DNA from: Eutypa lata
Taxonomy: Eukaryota > Ascomycota > Sordariomycetes > Xylariales > Diatrypaceae
NCBI GenBank assembly: GCA_022661535.1
Contig: JAKULF010000006.1
Location: 3,033,001 to 3,097,000 of the forward strand
Reading direction: 5' to 3'
Length of the DNA: 64,000 nt
Shown here: positions 11,150-23,647 of the stretch, piece after piece
How positions within the stretch are numbered: position 1 is the first letter of the stretch
Layout: every line of letters begins with the position of its first letter
The notes under the pieces: generated by a model
What the model saw: only the letters and a program-made list of their open reading frames with translations
The model's database searches: none
What the model was told of the DNA's origin: nothing
Program-made: the position numbers and the translations under genes

Positions 11150-12123
11150 ACTACTTTTACTTACGTTATGGTGTAGAATATTTATAAACACCTTAGTACA
11201 GAGAAAAAAAGAGATGTTATATTATAAGAAGCTAATGCTCTGTTGCTTTCTTTTAAGTAATGAAAAAAAAAAAGGGGGGGGGGGTGTAAGGTTAGAATGA
11301 AGGCAAAAAAGTAAAATAAAATAAGATATATTATGTGAAACGAAAACCATACGGCAGGATAAATATGATGGTGGCACATCTACGAATCTCCACGATATGG
11401 TGTTTGAAAAAAGGAGGAAGCTAAGACAAGGGGCAATATTGGATCACTATGCCCAAAAGAGAATCACCTCGCCTAATACAATCCATCCATCCATTCACTC
11501 ATACAAGACTAAACCTGAGATTAAGCATACTACTACGTATGACATGCTTGTCCTCATATATAAGGATAGGGGCTTGCATATTTAGGTGTCTGTTTCATCT
11601 TCTCATGATCACTTTATAAGAAAATAGGAATATTTGCCAACTAAAGTCTGTCTCTAGAACAGCTGCGGGTACAACAGGATAGCCTGTTTGCCCCATTGTA
11701 TTCCATGTGATCTATGGACCCGAGACTATACTATACTACCACTCCTTATCAGGGTAGCTTTCGCTTTGTTCTTAATACATGGCGCCCTCGAGCATACCGA
11801 TGTGCTCCAAGTATTCCGGTTGAAGGAACACTACACTCGGGAAGAAGAGAAAAAAAAAGGATATTTGTATGTTGAGCCATCATCTCCCATCCCCGGGATT
11901 TATATGCCGTCATCACCGAGCCACCCCATAGTTAAATGTAAAACAGGTTTGTTGAAACCGTACGCCATGCTTTGCCCATTTTTCATGACATTTTCCGATG
12001 AGGGAATCATTACCAATGTCTCTATACCGTACAACGCCGATCGCAATGCAAGAAGAAGTTGATTCTTCCGCTGTCTGAGAAATCCCCTCACGGAAGTTTA
12101 GTAAGTGGGTGTATTAAGTGAAA
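11150..12123. other. Convergent spacer with A/G homopolymers
   Basis: This spacer lies between the ankyrin pseudogene and the 3' end of the SAM synthetase gene. It contains a run of about 11 A followed by 11 G (11263-11284). No supported gene is present. Confidence 0.5.
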
Positions 12124-13578
12124 TTAGAACTTCAGGGCCTTGGGCTGTTCCCAAGTGAAGCTTTGGTCGGTGCCGAAGTGGCCGAACTTGGCCGTCTGGT
12201 TGTAGATGGGCCGGACGAGGTTGAGCTCCTTCGCGATAGCACCAGGTCGCAGGTCGAAGTTGGCCTTCACGATCTCGACCAGCTCGTCAGAGGTCTTGCT
12301 GGAGGTGCCATATGACTCGACGAAGAGCGAGCAAGGCTCAGCTACACCGATGGCGTAACTGAGTTGGACGAGAGCTCGCCGGGCAAGCTTGGCCTTGACA
12401 AGGGACTTGGCAATCCATCGAGCGAGGTAAGCGGCCGATCGATCGACCTTGGAGAAATCCTTGCCAGAGAAGGCACCACCACCGTGAGCACCCCAGCCAC
12501 CGTAGGTGTCGACGATAATCTTACGACCAGTGACACCAGCATCGCCCTGGGGACCACCAATGATGAACAGTCCACTAGGTTGCAACTATTATAGTAATTA
12601 GTATATCATCCACCAAAACAATTAGTTTAAACAGGAAACCAAGTTTAGGGAACAATTGAGTCATGCGATGGCGTGATCAATCTTGGTTACACGTGAATGA
12701 AGAGATTGCGTCGACTCACATGGTAGATGGTGTGCTCATCGAGGTATTGTGCTGGAATAACCTTCTCTACGATCTGAGACTTGAGCTCTTTTCGGACCTG
12801 CTCGGTGGTGATGTCTGCGCTGTGCTGGGCGGAAATAACAACGGTGTGAACTCTCAAGGGGACAACAGCTCCACCATCATGCTTGTACTCCATGGTGATC
12901 TGAGTCTTAGTGTCTGGTCGGAGCCAACCCAGCGAGCCGTCCCGACGGGCAGCAGACATTGCCTTGTTCAGTCTATGGGCGAGCAGATGGGAGAGAGGGT
13001 GGAGCTCCTCGGTCTCATCAGTAGCATAACCAAACATGAGACCCTGGTCACCAGCACCGAGCTCCTCAAGAGCCTTCTCGTAGTGTAGACCTTGAGCAAT
13101 ATCCTTGGATTGCTCCTCGATGGCAACGAGAACGTTGCAAGTCTTGTAGTCAAAGCCCTTGGACGAGTCGTCGTAACCGATCTCCTCGATGGCGCCACGG
13201 ATGATGCGTTGGTAGTCAAGCTTAGCCGTGGTGGTGATCTCGCCGAAGACCATGATCATACCGGTCTTGGTAGCGCTCTCGCAGGCGACCTTGGAAAGCG
13301 GATCCTCCTTGAGGCAAGCATCGAGGATGGCATCTGAGACCTGATCGCAAATCTTATCGGGGTGACCCTCTCCGACGGATTCGGACTACAGAGATTGTTA
13401 GTACGTCTGAACCACATAAATTCGGAGCAAGTGAGCAATTCTCAGGTTTCCCTAGTTCGCCCAACTTGCGATTAATAGGAAAGGGGAGAGGGTGGTTTCG
13501 CATACTTACGGTGAACAGGAAAGCACCAGGGTTGCGAGGCTGGCTCATGCCGCTGTGAATACCGTTGGAAGCTGTCAT
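12124..13578 (-). CDS. SAM2: S-adenosylmethionine synthetase
   Basis: The product makes S-adenosylmethionine from methionine and ATP in the cytosol. I read three exons: 13510-13578, 12720-13385 and 12124-12585, giving 398 residues, a normal length for the family. The N-terminus contains [15 protein letters not shown] across the first junction, the methionine/ATP entry motif. Later motifs are [15 protein letters not shown] (the catalytic hexapeptide region), [13 protein letters not shown] and GGGAFSGKD (the phosphate-binding loop). All active-site blocks look intact. The extra N-terminal residues before SQPRNPG are typical of filamentous fungi. The symbol follows yeast; the Neurospora name is eth-1. 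Confidence 0.96.
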
Positions 13579-15227
13579 GTTGCTGGTGTTGGGGTGGGAT
13601 GTGATCTAAGTAACGAAGAGGCAGATATAAAAGAAAAAGAGTAAAGATACAAGTGACACTATTCTATTCAAGAATCCCAAGTGTCAAAGTCGAAAACCGC
13701 CGAATGCTGTAAAGAGATAATTTCTAGGAGGAGGAGGAGGAAGATGGATGAGGGAACAGAAAGAACAAGAAGGGCCGTGAAAGGAGGGGAGGAACTTTTC
13801 AATTGTCGGCGATTGAGGGGGACAAATTCGGAAGGGGAACATGGCACTAAATTTGGGGCCGAGTGACTTATCGGAATAAGCAAAGTTTGCAGTGAGTCAA
13901 TGTACACATCTAAAATAGTTTAGTCATGTAACCTAGCTAACGAGGCCCACTCTACACATTGAGCGTTCAGTGGGCACATAGACCGAAAAGACCGATAAGA
14001 TGGTTATCTAACTTGTAGAAGCTAAGCCCAGAATTGCGCCATTGGGCGGTGACATTCAGAGAACTTTATCCTTTTTTACCATAAATCACTTTTATACACC
14101 TTGGATTGGTAGATATGTGACTGTGCACATATGTATAATGACATGTAGTTAATTTGGGTACTACCTCTAGTTGGTCACAGAATAAATCTAACATGCAAAC
14201 ACCCGAATAATAGATATATATATATATATATGCTGGCTTGTGAAATCTCCGAGTTAGTAAGACATTCATTAGTGTAGCTAGCTACATGAACTGGAGTAGC
14301 CAACTTGAATCACATAAGGATTAAATCCATGCAAGTACGCGGGGAAGTTGTTTCAACACCTCAAACTTATGTATGTATTCAACTTTCAGGTTGTACTCTG
14401 GTCCAGGTCGAAGGCGGGGGGGACACGCAAATCTATAGCCATAACTGGCACACAGCTTCGGCAACTACTGTACCTGCGGGAAAACTTAACACATAGCCTC
14501 TAAGTCTCTGCCTACAGGCACAGGCAATCTGTAGAAGAGGTCCTGCAACCTTTATGTACCGGTTGAGCCATTTATTCAAGTATTGCATCTACAGGATAAC
14601 TACGAAGTACTCGTCAACAGCTCCCTGCATACTAAAACACAGATTCTCTCCATAGGTTTGTCTATATTTTCCATGTGGTATTGACAAGACTGGAAAACCC
14701 CAAAAGAACCTGACATTGTAACCGTCCAGAGGTGACCCTGATAGACCAGGGGCCTGGGACCGATCCCGCCGGTCTTGCCTACAATTGAACACAGAGGAGC
14801 GGCGGTGAATAAAAAATGTTGTCATCCTAGTAGTAGGTAGTTACGGTTCCGCTTCCGCTTCCCTACCCGCCGACACGTTTTCCTTGTCCCTGAACGGTTG
14901 GTCCAATTAAATCCTGCTAGCAGGGCTAGTCCCAGTCAGGGTTGGCGCTTGAAAAGACAATAGCTAAGTTAGAAGTACCTACGTACCTCTTTCTACCCCT
15001 CCACATGCAACCCTCCAACATTTGATGCGCGATAGCCAAAATTTATTATCACAGATCTGATTAGATTTCGCGTTTTCGCACCAGTTACACTACACACCTG
15101 TTCACCCATTTGCAGTTATCAAGACGTCAGATTCGAAAAGACAAGGTCTCTTGGACATCGCAGAGAATAGCTGATCTAACTAATCAACCACAGGACATAA
15201 ACCGCAGTTCCCCTAGGAGCCGCCGCC
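13579..15227. other. Divergent promoter region SAM synthetase / GPN3
   Basis: This 1.6-kb spacer lies between two genes transcribed away from each other and should contain both promoters. It holds an (AT)9 microsatellite at 14214-14231 and a purine-rich stretch near 13727-13800. No supported gene is present. Confidence 0.5.
14214..14231. repeat. (AT)n microsatellite
   Basis: An uninterrupted run of nine AT dinucleotides lies in the spacer upstream of the SAM synthetase gene. Confidence 0.9.
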
Positions 15228-16347
15228 ATGAGCAAGTTCGGAGTCATGGTCATGGGCCCTGCCGGGGCAGGCAAGGTGTGTGTATACTATTCATTCATAT
15301 CCTGCTGTTTCACATGCCGATTCCCGAACGACATGATACCGTCTTTGCCCGCCTCTAAACCTTGTTGTTGAAGCTGTGTGCATAATTGCTTTCTCGCTTT
15401 TTTTTGTCTCTTTTTCTCTCGCTAATTATTTCGCTAACCATTCCGTTTCCTCTCTTACTGCCATGTAGTCGACCTTCTGCGCGGCCCTCATAACGCACCT
15501 GCAGCTGAACCGGCGCTCGAGCTTCTACATCAACCTGGACCCGGCGGCGGAGTCGTTCGAGCACACGCCGGACCTGGACATCCGGGAACTGATCTCCCTG
15601 GAGGACGTGATGGAGGAGATGGGGCTGGGCCCCAACGGCGGGCTGATCTACTGCTTCGAGTTCCTGATGGAGAACCTGGACTTCCTGACCGACGCGCTCG
15701 AGTCGCTCACCGAGGAGTACCTCATCATCGTCGACATGCCGGGCCAGATCGAGCTGTACACGCACGTGCCGGTCCTGCCGGCGCTCGTGAAGTTCCTGAC
15801 GCGGTCGGGGGCCCTCGACGTCCGCCTCTGCGCCGCCTACCTGCTCGAGGCCACGTTCGTCGTCGACCGCGCCAAGTTCTTCGCCGGCACCCTGAGCGCC
15901 ATGAGCGCCATGGTCATGCTCGAGATCCCCCACCTCAACGTCCTGTCCAAGATGGACCTCGTCAAGGACCAGGTCCGCCGGAAGGACCTCAAGCGCTTCC
16001 TCACGCCCGACGTCGCCCTGCTCGACGACGACCCCGCCGAGATCGCGCGCCGCAAGGCCGAGGGCCAGCAGGCCGAGAGCGGCAGCGCCGAGGACGAGGA
16101 CATGAGGATAGCCGACCCGGCCGACAAGGACGCCGTGATGAAGGGGGCTAGCTTCCGGCGCCTCAACCGCGCCGTGGCCGGCCTGATCGAGAACTTCAGC
16201 ATGGTTAGCTATCTGAAGCTGGACGTCCAGGACGAGGACAGCGTCGGGGCCATCCTTAGTTACATCGACGACTGCATACAGTACCACGAAGCCCAGGAGC
16301 CTAGAGAGATGAAGGACGAAGAGTTCGATGACGATCCCGAAGATTGA
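15228..16347 (+). CDS. GPN3: GPN-loop GTPase 3
   Basis: This is a GPN-loop GTPase that helps assemble RNA polymerase II and bring it into the nucleus. I read exons 15228-15275 and 15469-16347, giving 308 residues. The start sits in a strong context (GCCGCCATGA). Motifs in order are G1 GPAGAGKST (10-18, split by the intron), the family signature GPN at residues 70-72 in MGLGPNGGLIYCFEF, G3 DMPGQIELYTH and G4 SKMD. G3 has Met where most relatives have Cys. The pattern DLDIRELISLEDVMEEMGLG fits GPN3 rather than GPN1 or GPN2. The acidic tail ends EEFDDDPED. Exon 2 is very GC-rich at third positions, which creates a false 310-codon antisense frame. Confidence 0.93.
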
Positions 16348-16687
16348 TTTTCTTTTTGAAACTCATGCTAGCTATACTGGTTATGCTGTAATATCTGTTG
16401 TGTTTTTTCTAATGCATAGCGAAGGCGTTCATGGGCCAAAGAGAGAAGAAGAAAAAAAGAATAATACCACAATAATCCGAGTCGCAGTGTCATCACCATC
16501 CTATCCCCCCTTTCCCCCCAATTTTTTTACACCGGTATCCAGGAAAAGAGAAAAAAGTTTACATTCCATCTCGAAATAACATGAATTCGTCTCGTCGTTA
16601 ACAATCAATCGCATGAACATAAAACAACCCAAACCTCATCACCAAAGCCCCCCGCTCCCATTTTCCGTCTGCTCTTTTTTCATTATT
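16348..16687. other. Convergent spacer GPN3 / APQ12-like
   Basis: This 340-base region holds the 3' ends of both flanking genes. It is pyrimidine-rich around 16495-16530. No gene is visible. Confidence 0.6.
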
Positions 16688-17409
16688 TCACCATCTCCCC
16701 CTGTTGCCGGCCCTCGCACCGTATCCGGCCGCGGTAGCCGTGGCCCTCTGCCCGGCCAGCGACGCGCCCTTGGTCTGCGCGTCGTACCGGTTGTACTCGC
16801 TGACCCAGATGTCCTTGACGACGGTGGCGTAGCCGGTGATCTTGCTCACGACGATGACCAGGTCGCGGATGGTGGCCTCGGGCCCCCGCCGCCAGACGAC
16901 GGCGACCAGGGCGACGACGATGGCCCAGCCCACCATGCGCAACGCCAGCCGCGTCATCCACATCATGGTGCGCTGGATGGCGAAGACGACCTGTATGATG
17001 ACCACCAGCACGGTCAGCGCGAACGCCAGCACAACCGCGTCCGGCGAGTTCTGGATCGCTTGTAGTGTTCGGTCCACCAGCGGCTCCAGCGCCGGGTAGA
17101 GCGCCCACCAGGCCCGCTGGGCCACCGACGACGCCTGGCGGTAGAGCAGCTGGAGCGGCGTGTTGGGCGAGAGGACGTGCTCGTGCAGCAGTTGGAGGGT
17201 TTGTTCGGGGAGGATGCCTGTTGTTGCGAAGAAGGGGTGGTTTGTTAGCCAACCTGCTTGTTTTGGTGGGTGGGGAGGGGAACCGTGCGATGCGGTGTAA
17301 CTTCTTTAGAAAAGACTTGTATCGTAGGGAGGAATGAAAGCAATAATTTGAAGGACGTACCTTGAAGCACCCTCAATATCCACTGGTTGTCCATATCGCT
17401 GGCGTCCAT
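16688..17409 (-). CDS. APQ12-like nuclear pore assembly protein
   Basis: This is a small membrane protein of the Apq12 / nuclear pore assembly and biogenesis type, which acts in the nuclear envelope and ER. I read exons 17361-17409 and 16688-17217, giving 192 residues. The split codon joins as G|GC. The start is MDASDMDNQWILRVLQ. Then come an amphipathic region (PEQTLQLLHEHVLSPNTPLQ) and two hydrophobic spans, AVVLAFALTVLVVIIQVVFA and MVGWAIVVALVAVVW. The segment between them (QRTMMWMTRLALR) is basic. The tail is Gly/Ala/Arg-rich (ATAAGYGARAGNRGRW). The family call comes from the two-span layout and the sequence between the spans. A generic small membrane protein is the alternative. Confidence 0.72.
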
Positions 17410-19516
17410 CTCGTTTGGTCTTGTGTGTCTGAAAGACGGTGTCTCACTAGATTGAAGGTGTTCGCTTTTGTCTCGCGGATGTTCAAAGACGTGGTGGGTG
17501 GTGTGATGTTGATGCGGGCGTTAAAACAAACAATAGAAAGTCGACTTCTGACCTCGGATAACAACGACCAAGGTGGCGACTATAAACTCCTAAAAAGCGA
17601 TGGTGGACGCGTCGTTTCTATTGTCCAGGATAGAAATGTAAATAGCTTTGTCGTAGATGTGGTAGTTGTAGCGTGGTGATAGCTGGGAGGTGGTGGTGGG
17701 AATATCGATGGTAGGTTTGGTGGTGACCGACCATGTGAGCGAGGTGCAGTGAGTTGCATGTGTGGGTGGACATGTGAAGTGCAGGTCTGTATGTATGTTA
17801 TGTATGTATGTATGTATTAGTTCGAGGACAACAGAGATATGCAGTGGTGTTTTTAGTTAGTGGACAGTGGACAACTTGTTCGATGCGGTCAGGCAAATGT
17901 GGGGTAGGGGTATCGGGCTTCCTTAGGTATTAAACCATTGAATTCCTGCTGTGAAGATACAAACAGAACGAAATTAGTGGGTCGCACCTGGGGCCATTTC
18001 AATGACTAGGAAAAAATCCCTGGGACGCGAATCGTGACCTAACAACCAGACAACCACTGACAATCCATATATGTGGGTCACATCGCACCCGCCGGGCCAC
18101 GCACTTATGGACACCGCCGGTCAAAAGACGCAACTAAAAAAAAAGGATAGAAAAAAAGGGAGGCCCATGTAGGTAGGTATGGAAAGTCAGGAAGTTACAT
18201 AAGAAGAGAGACGTTCGATAATCTCCATGTGCTTCACCGATACTATGAAAAATCGTTTCATCGTTCCAAGGAAACAGCGAGGTTTTGCGCCTTTTTTTGT
18301 TTACATAAATTGCCTACATAACTTGATCACTACTTGCCTACATACCTACTCTGCCCCGTGTATTTTCGGATATTTGGGTTGTTCTAGGTAGCCAATTAGT
18401 TAAGCAGACCCTAGTAGTAAGAGTTGCCAGCTCAATTGTCACTAACCAGTTAATACCTACGTAAAGAAAAGCATGGGCTTTTTTTACACTAGCTTCATGT
18501 CCCTAAATTTTTCTAGCCCAAAATCGATCCATCTTCTTTCCCCGTTGTGCGTGCTCTTGCATTTATATAGAGGTTGAACCAACGAGTTACATAGCTCCAA
18601 GGCCGTCGATATAACTACCTAGTAGGTGCGTTGCCGGACTCGCTTAGGCACGTTTCATTAGACCTGCTTCCTTCATTGTCTTAACATCTGATGCCTACTG
18701 GGTGGTGGTGGATGTTTGTTTCTACTGCATTGTTCTGAGAAATGTCTCGGTGCCAAGACTGGCGTAAATCAGGTCATGGGGTATAAACGTGGGATTGGGA
18801 AGCATTGCAGGACAATGGGGGGAGTGAATACTGTTGTTAATTGACCTGTTTCATTTGGTTTCGTCCCGTAGGCCTCAGTGGTTTCCTACCTACTATTGCT
18901 CAGGACGTATCAGCAGGTGCCATGCCATGTTTGCATATTCTAGAAGAGTTTGTAGAAGAAATCCACTCCCCCCGCAAACACAAATGACCCTAGTCAACAT
19001 CGTCAGCCCGTGTTAAAGGAATGGGTATAGGTCTTGGAGTACCTCCTCACTCTCAAGTCATTGTACGGGGCAAAGGGCCTGATGGCCAAGGCATCCTCCT
19101 ACAGCGTCTGGAAAGAGTTGCTGAATACAGGATAATGGGCTTAGTTGACCAAGGTGACAGCTATTGCACGAGTAGGAGAAGCATCGACTCATATACACAA
19201 TGAGCTAAGCTGCCTTGGGCCCCTTGTTGAACAAGGGCACATGGTCCTTGGCGAAGACATAAAGATGATATAGAACACCCTAACTATAGTCTTCATGATA
19301 TATAATATGTAGTACGTCTAGTTATTTTTCTCGTCATAACAGTAAGGGCAGTAGAAAGATTATATTCCCCTTGCAATAATTTATCAAGCTAGCTAATAAT
19401 GAAGTTGCCTCTGAAAGGATGGTATCGAGAGTGACGTTTACGTCTCAACCTCCATGAACATCTCGCTAGTGAGCATCTGAAGAAAAGATTCATTGCCTAA
19501 AGAGTGACGCATGGAG
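17410..19516. other. Long spacer upstream of the APQ12-like gene
   Basis: This spacer of about 2.1 kb contains a (TATG)n microsatellite at about 17789-17817, A-runs near 18135-18160 and a TAGGTAGGTA motif near 18169. Its open frames are 60-105 codons, with no recognisable product. Confidence 0.5.
17789..17817. repeat. (TATG)n microsatellite
   Basis: Tandem TATG units with one interruption lie upstream of the APQ12-like gene. Confidence 0.8.
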
Positions 19517-21245
19517 TTATTTAGCTATATGATGTAACCCCTCTATGGTCAAAGCCGTGTTTTTGATCCCAAATAGTTCAGGCGCTGACAATGTGTCTTC
19601 TACCATCTCCTTTGCTAGGGGATCATGCAATACATCCACCCAGAGGATAGACTTGAGCATTAACCTGACCTCATCCCAAGACCCAAATTCCAATTCCCGG
19701 ATCACCTCGATTAAGGCAGGTTGTAAATAAACCTTCTCCCTTTCGTCCAAAACAGAAATTGCGGCAATGATATATATCCAGAGAGCAAGTCGAACCGGGA
19801 CCCCTCTATTATTATGCCTGAGCGAAGTCATAGCCGTATTAAGTCGTTGCGCTAAATACTCGTAACGGATTTTAATACCACGCCACTGAAGGAAAAGCGT
19901 GCTAGCAAAGGCCAACAGTGCAAGACGGATAGGTTCGTTTATACTGTCCATATCAAAACAGAGGTTGGCGAGCCGATAATGAATAGATACCATGGTTTCC
20001 TGGTAGAGTTCATTGTCGATGCTTCGCTTACACTGCGTTGCAATATTGGCCGCTCGTACGAATTCCGAGACATCATTCCAGACGCGGCGTAGTCGCAAAT
20101 CTATGCTATCTAAAAAGGAGCTAAGGTCCGAGAAAGACATTTGGACAGCTGGACCTGTATCCTTGGCCGCAGACATGGGCATTCTTCCTTGTGAGGCGAT
20201 ATAAGAGTCCCACGAGATTCCGTCTGAAAGGAAAAGTGGACTGCAGCCCATGCCTAGGGCTAACCTAAGATCAACACTATCTATGATAAGTAGGCAGTAG
20301 CGAACGGAAAAGACAATGAAGGCAAGAGGTCAAACTTACCGCAGAATCTTAGTTTGTAACTTCCTATTCAATGTAAACGCGGAGATGCCCCCTCTCAAGT
20401 CGACCATTTTACGTAGGCCCGTGAGATGCATCAAGGCAGTTTGGAGATCACCAAGGGCGGTTGCTGCCATTGTAAGGCCGACAACGACCAAAATGGTGGT
20501 GTCTGAAGTCGGCAGCTCATGATCGCCACCGGCTAGGCGCTGTTGAAGGATAGTCAAGGCCTTGACAGAGTGGGATAGAGCCATGCTACTATTATTCTCA
20601 TTTCGCCCGTGTACGTGGCATTGGTACATTTTGGCTATAGAGAGCGTGAAGTGGAAACAAGCCGGGTCGCTCAATATGGGCTCAAGCCAAGATTGCTCGG
20701 TTTGATGAGAGGTCGGGTCGAAATCTGGGGGAAGCATAACCCGTTTCACTTCCAGGTCGTTAGTTGAGCTGATTATCTTTTAAGCAGTGTTGTGAGATAG
20801 ATAGATAGATTTCATTGTCTTACAGTTCCATATGATTTCCAACGTGTCCGGACCTATCTCGGCCGAGAGAGCCGTAAAAGAAAAATCCCCGCCGACTTTG
20901 ACCGGAATAGGGGAAGCCTGTTCCCTTACTACACTGACCGCCCCGTCTACTTTGCCGCCATTTATCCATGACTGGGGCCTCGATGGCCGCTTCTTGCGGT
21001 TCTTGCCGCGCACTGCAACATCTCGAGTTAGTAACTGCCTCCTCGAGGTATCTTAGGGAGAGAGACCTGGGAGTTGTTCGGGAGTTCTGGCTCCCGAACA
21101 TTGTCCCTTTCAGTGACCTCAGGCACATGAGCTAGCTACAAACAGCAGGAAATAACTATAAAAACTACTTACTAACATGGCTGCGGATGAGCTGGCGCTT
21201 ATCTTCTCCGAACTGCCCCGCTGGAGTGGTAACGATAAATTGCAT
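19517..21245 (-). CDS. Fungal transcription-factor-like protein without visible zinc cluster
   Basis: I read four exons: 21173-21245, 20824-21012, 20340-20748 and 19517-20276, giving 476 residues. The N-terminus reads MQFIVTTPAGQF, then QLIRSHVMRGKNRKKRP across the first junction. This basic start is typical of a group of fungal proteins that carry the C-terminal fungal-specific transcription-factor domain. The body has MLPPDFDPTSHQTEQSWLEP, MAATALGDLQTALMHLTGL, MVDLRGGISAF and FLSDGISWDSYIASQG. No Cys6 zinc cluster is present, so DNA binding is not evident. The acceptor of exon 3 (GGAAG) is weak and that junction is less certain. The gene is divergent from the SDR gene, and regulation of that neighbour is a possible but unproven role. 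Confidence 0.68.
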
Positions 21246-21936
21246 CGTCCAGTCAGGTGGCGTTGATATCAATGCTGTCACAAATTTACGTGATGGGAGT
21301 AGCTCATGGGATATGTCCGGGACTCGTATCGGGACCTTGAGGCTTCATGGATCGCGAGTTGCAGGGCTCATGGACTCTGCCTAGAACAGACTGATGCCTT
21401 ATTTTGGGAAAGAGCCTGGAAAAAAGCCGGCACCTTCAACATCCACATGTGTAAGGACTGGAAGAGGCGACATAAACCTAGCGCTGTAAGATAAAAGAAA
21501 ATAGATCAAATATTGCGAAGTATCACCTTCGAATGGAGCCGTGACGTCCAGTTAACCAATATTGCCAAGACAAGATTGTATTCCAGATACGGTTTAGCGG
21601 GCATTTGGTCTTACCCCTTAGTGTGGCGTCTCCCCTATGTATCTTGTGACGACCACTGGGATTGTCACCTTAGATCAGAGGAGATTTCACCCAAAATGCG
21701 GTAATATGTTGCGTTTATCCATGGAAAAGAGCTAATTCCGTTGGTATACCTAATACATCCTCGGATTGCCGGGTGGTGCTTTCTCTCCCCTTTCGCATTC
21801 ATGTATATAAGTGGCATTCCTTCGTAGATGACCCTGGATGTTGACCTGTTTCTTTATTAACCCTGATAATTGTTCAAGTAAGCTTAGTTTTATATCTGAA
21901 TACCCCCTCCCTCGGAAATTTCTCTTTACAATCGTC
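21246..21936. other. Divergent promoter region, regulator-like gene / SDR
   Basis: This 690-base spacer lies between two genes transcribed away from each other. It should hold both promoters. No gene is supported. Confidence 0.5.
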
Positions 21937-23064
21937 ATGTCAGCATCATGGAATCTCGGTCCTCCGAAGGAAAGCCCCACAACTTTGTTTCTCAAGTCAC
22001 AGTTCTGTACCAAAGTCCAGTGGCCCCCCAAAGACACGAATCTCGAAGGCAAAGTTGCCATCGTGACGGGGTCCACCAGCGGTCTTGGACTCGAAGCATC
22101 CAGACAGCTTCTCCGCCTTGGCCCGTCCGGCCTAATCATCGCCGTGCGATCAACAGCAAAGGGCGAATGCACCGCATCTGAGTTCCGTTCCCAGTTCCCT
22201 GCGGCCAACATACAAGTCTGGCCGCTCGAGATGGAATCATACGATTCCATCCAGGCCTTCGCCCGCCGCGCCGACACCGAGCTCTCACGCGTCGACATCG
22301 CCATTCTCAACGCGGGCCTGCAGGCAGCCCACTTCGGCATCGTCGCCGGTACCGGACACGAGCGGTTAATCCAGGTCAATTACCTCTCCACCATGCTACT
22401 GGCGATCTTACTCCTCCCAATCCTCAAGGCCAAATCGACCCCCGGCATGCCCGGCCGGCTGAGCATCGTGAACTCGGGCACGGCGCGCGGGGCCTCGCTC
22501 TCCGTGCCCAAGGGCACACCGGTGCTGCCCACTCTCGACGACAGGTCGCAGCCGTGGAACCCCGTCGAGCGCTACGCGGTTAGCAAGCTGCTGGGGCACC
22601 TCTTCATGATCAAACTCGTGCGTTATGTGAGCGCCGACGACGTCATTGTCAATCTTGTCGATCCGGGACTCGTCAAGGATACCGGCCTACAGCGTTTCGC
22701 ACCGCTGCTCGTGGCTGCTTTCTTTTACTGTTACAAGGCGGTCTTGGGACGAACAGTACCAGTTGGCGCATCGACTTACGTGGACGCGGCCGTGGTCAAG
22801 GGGGAAGAGACGCACGGCTGTTATGTGGCGAATTGGAAAGTTTCACCGTAAGCTTCTTCCCCCCCCCCTCTTTTATATCCCTTTATTTTGATTGTGTGTA
22901 TGTACATATTCCTAGAGAAGAACTGACATACTGTTTTCTCCTAACTTAGGTTTGCAGCGTTCGCATACCAACCCGAGGGAGAAGTCCGAGAGCAGTTATG
23001 GCAAGAGACAATTGCAGAGTTCGAGTTTGCGGGAGTGAGAAAGATACTGGGCACTTTGAAGTAG
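21937..23064 (+). CDS. Short-chain dehydrogenase/reductase
   Basis: This is an NAD(P)-dependent oxidoreductase of the classical SDR type, in the retinol-dehydrogenase-like fungal group. I read exons 21937-22847 and 22950-23064, giving 341 residues. The cofactor motif is TGSTSGLGLEASRQLL (TGxxxGxG), NAG occurs in AILNAGLQAAH, the catalytic Ser lies in LSIVNSGTARG and the active-site pair is YAVSK. The block VNLVDPGLVKDTGLQ follows, as expected. The Arg in IIAVRSTAKG after strand 2 favours NADP(H). The substrate cannot be predicted. An upstream in-frame start at 21838 is possible, but the ATG at 21937 leaves the usual short leader. Confidence 0.88.
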
Positions 23065-23647
23065 TGACTTGTCCCTATATCATAATATTAGGTATTTCTT
23101 GAGTCATTGAGAATCTAGCACAATCCTGCGAGTTAGAGTCTAGATTAGCTCTATTTTGCTGATAGAAGCGACTTGGTGACACTCGACTTTACGATCAATA
23201 CTGCTTCCTAGTGTGATATACTTTTAGCGAGAGCGATTCTTTAGATTCTTTTCCCTTATCTGCTTTCATAGCCTGAATTGGTACTATAAATCAAATCCGC
23301 CATATATGTAACCATAGTGAGGCAGTTACAAGTGGGATTATACCCAGTTTTGTAAGCAGTTCTAGTGGTCTGTAGCTTCCTAATTTACAACAAACCGACT
23401 TCCCTTGGAAGGAACCCCTTTACACTACATTAGACACTATTTGAACCACTTATTTTGGAGGCAATTACAATACAATGTATGCTGGTATGTTATGTTTACA
23501 TTCGTTGCAAGAACGGTGTCATTATTGTAGACTCTTTCACCAATCCTTTTGAGCATCAACATTATCACCAGCAATTTTTCATAGATAAGTTGGTACACGT
23601 TAGTCGCATTGTTAGATCACTTCTTGACTTGAGAGTTTCCCATCACC
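23065..23647. other. Spacer
   Basis: This AT-rich spacer of about 580 bases lies between the SDR and the orphan gene. I see nothing definite in it. Confidence 0.5.

Noticed and set aside
11688..12062. 124-codon plus-strand frame downstream of the ankyrin pseudogene
   Set aside because: It has no domain and sits in a convergent spacer with simple sequence. It is likely chance.
15355..16287. 310-codon minus-strand frame
   Set aside because: It is antisense to GPN3 exon 2, whose GTPase motifs are unmistakable. The translation is His/Val/Leu/Asp-rich without any domain.
16683..17252. 189-codon minus-strand frame overlapping the APQ12-like gene
   Set aside because: It is the same strand in another frame, Pro/Arg/Ala-rich. 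The frame with two membrane spans and a clean splice junction is the gene.
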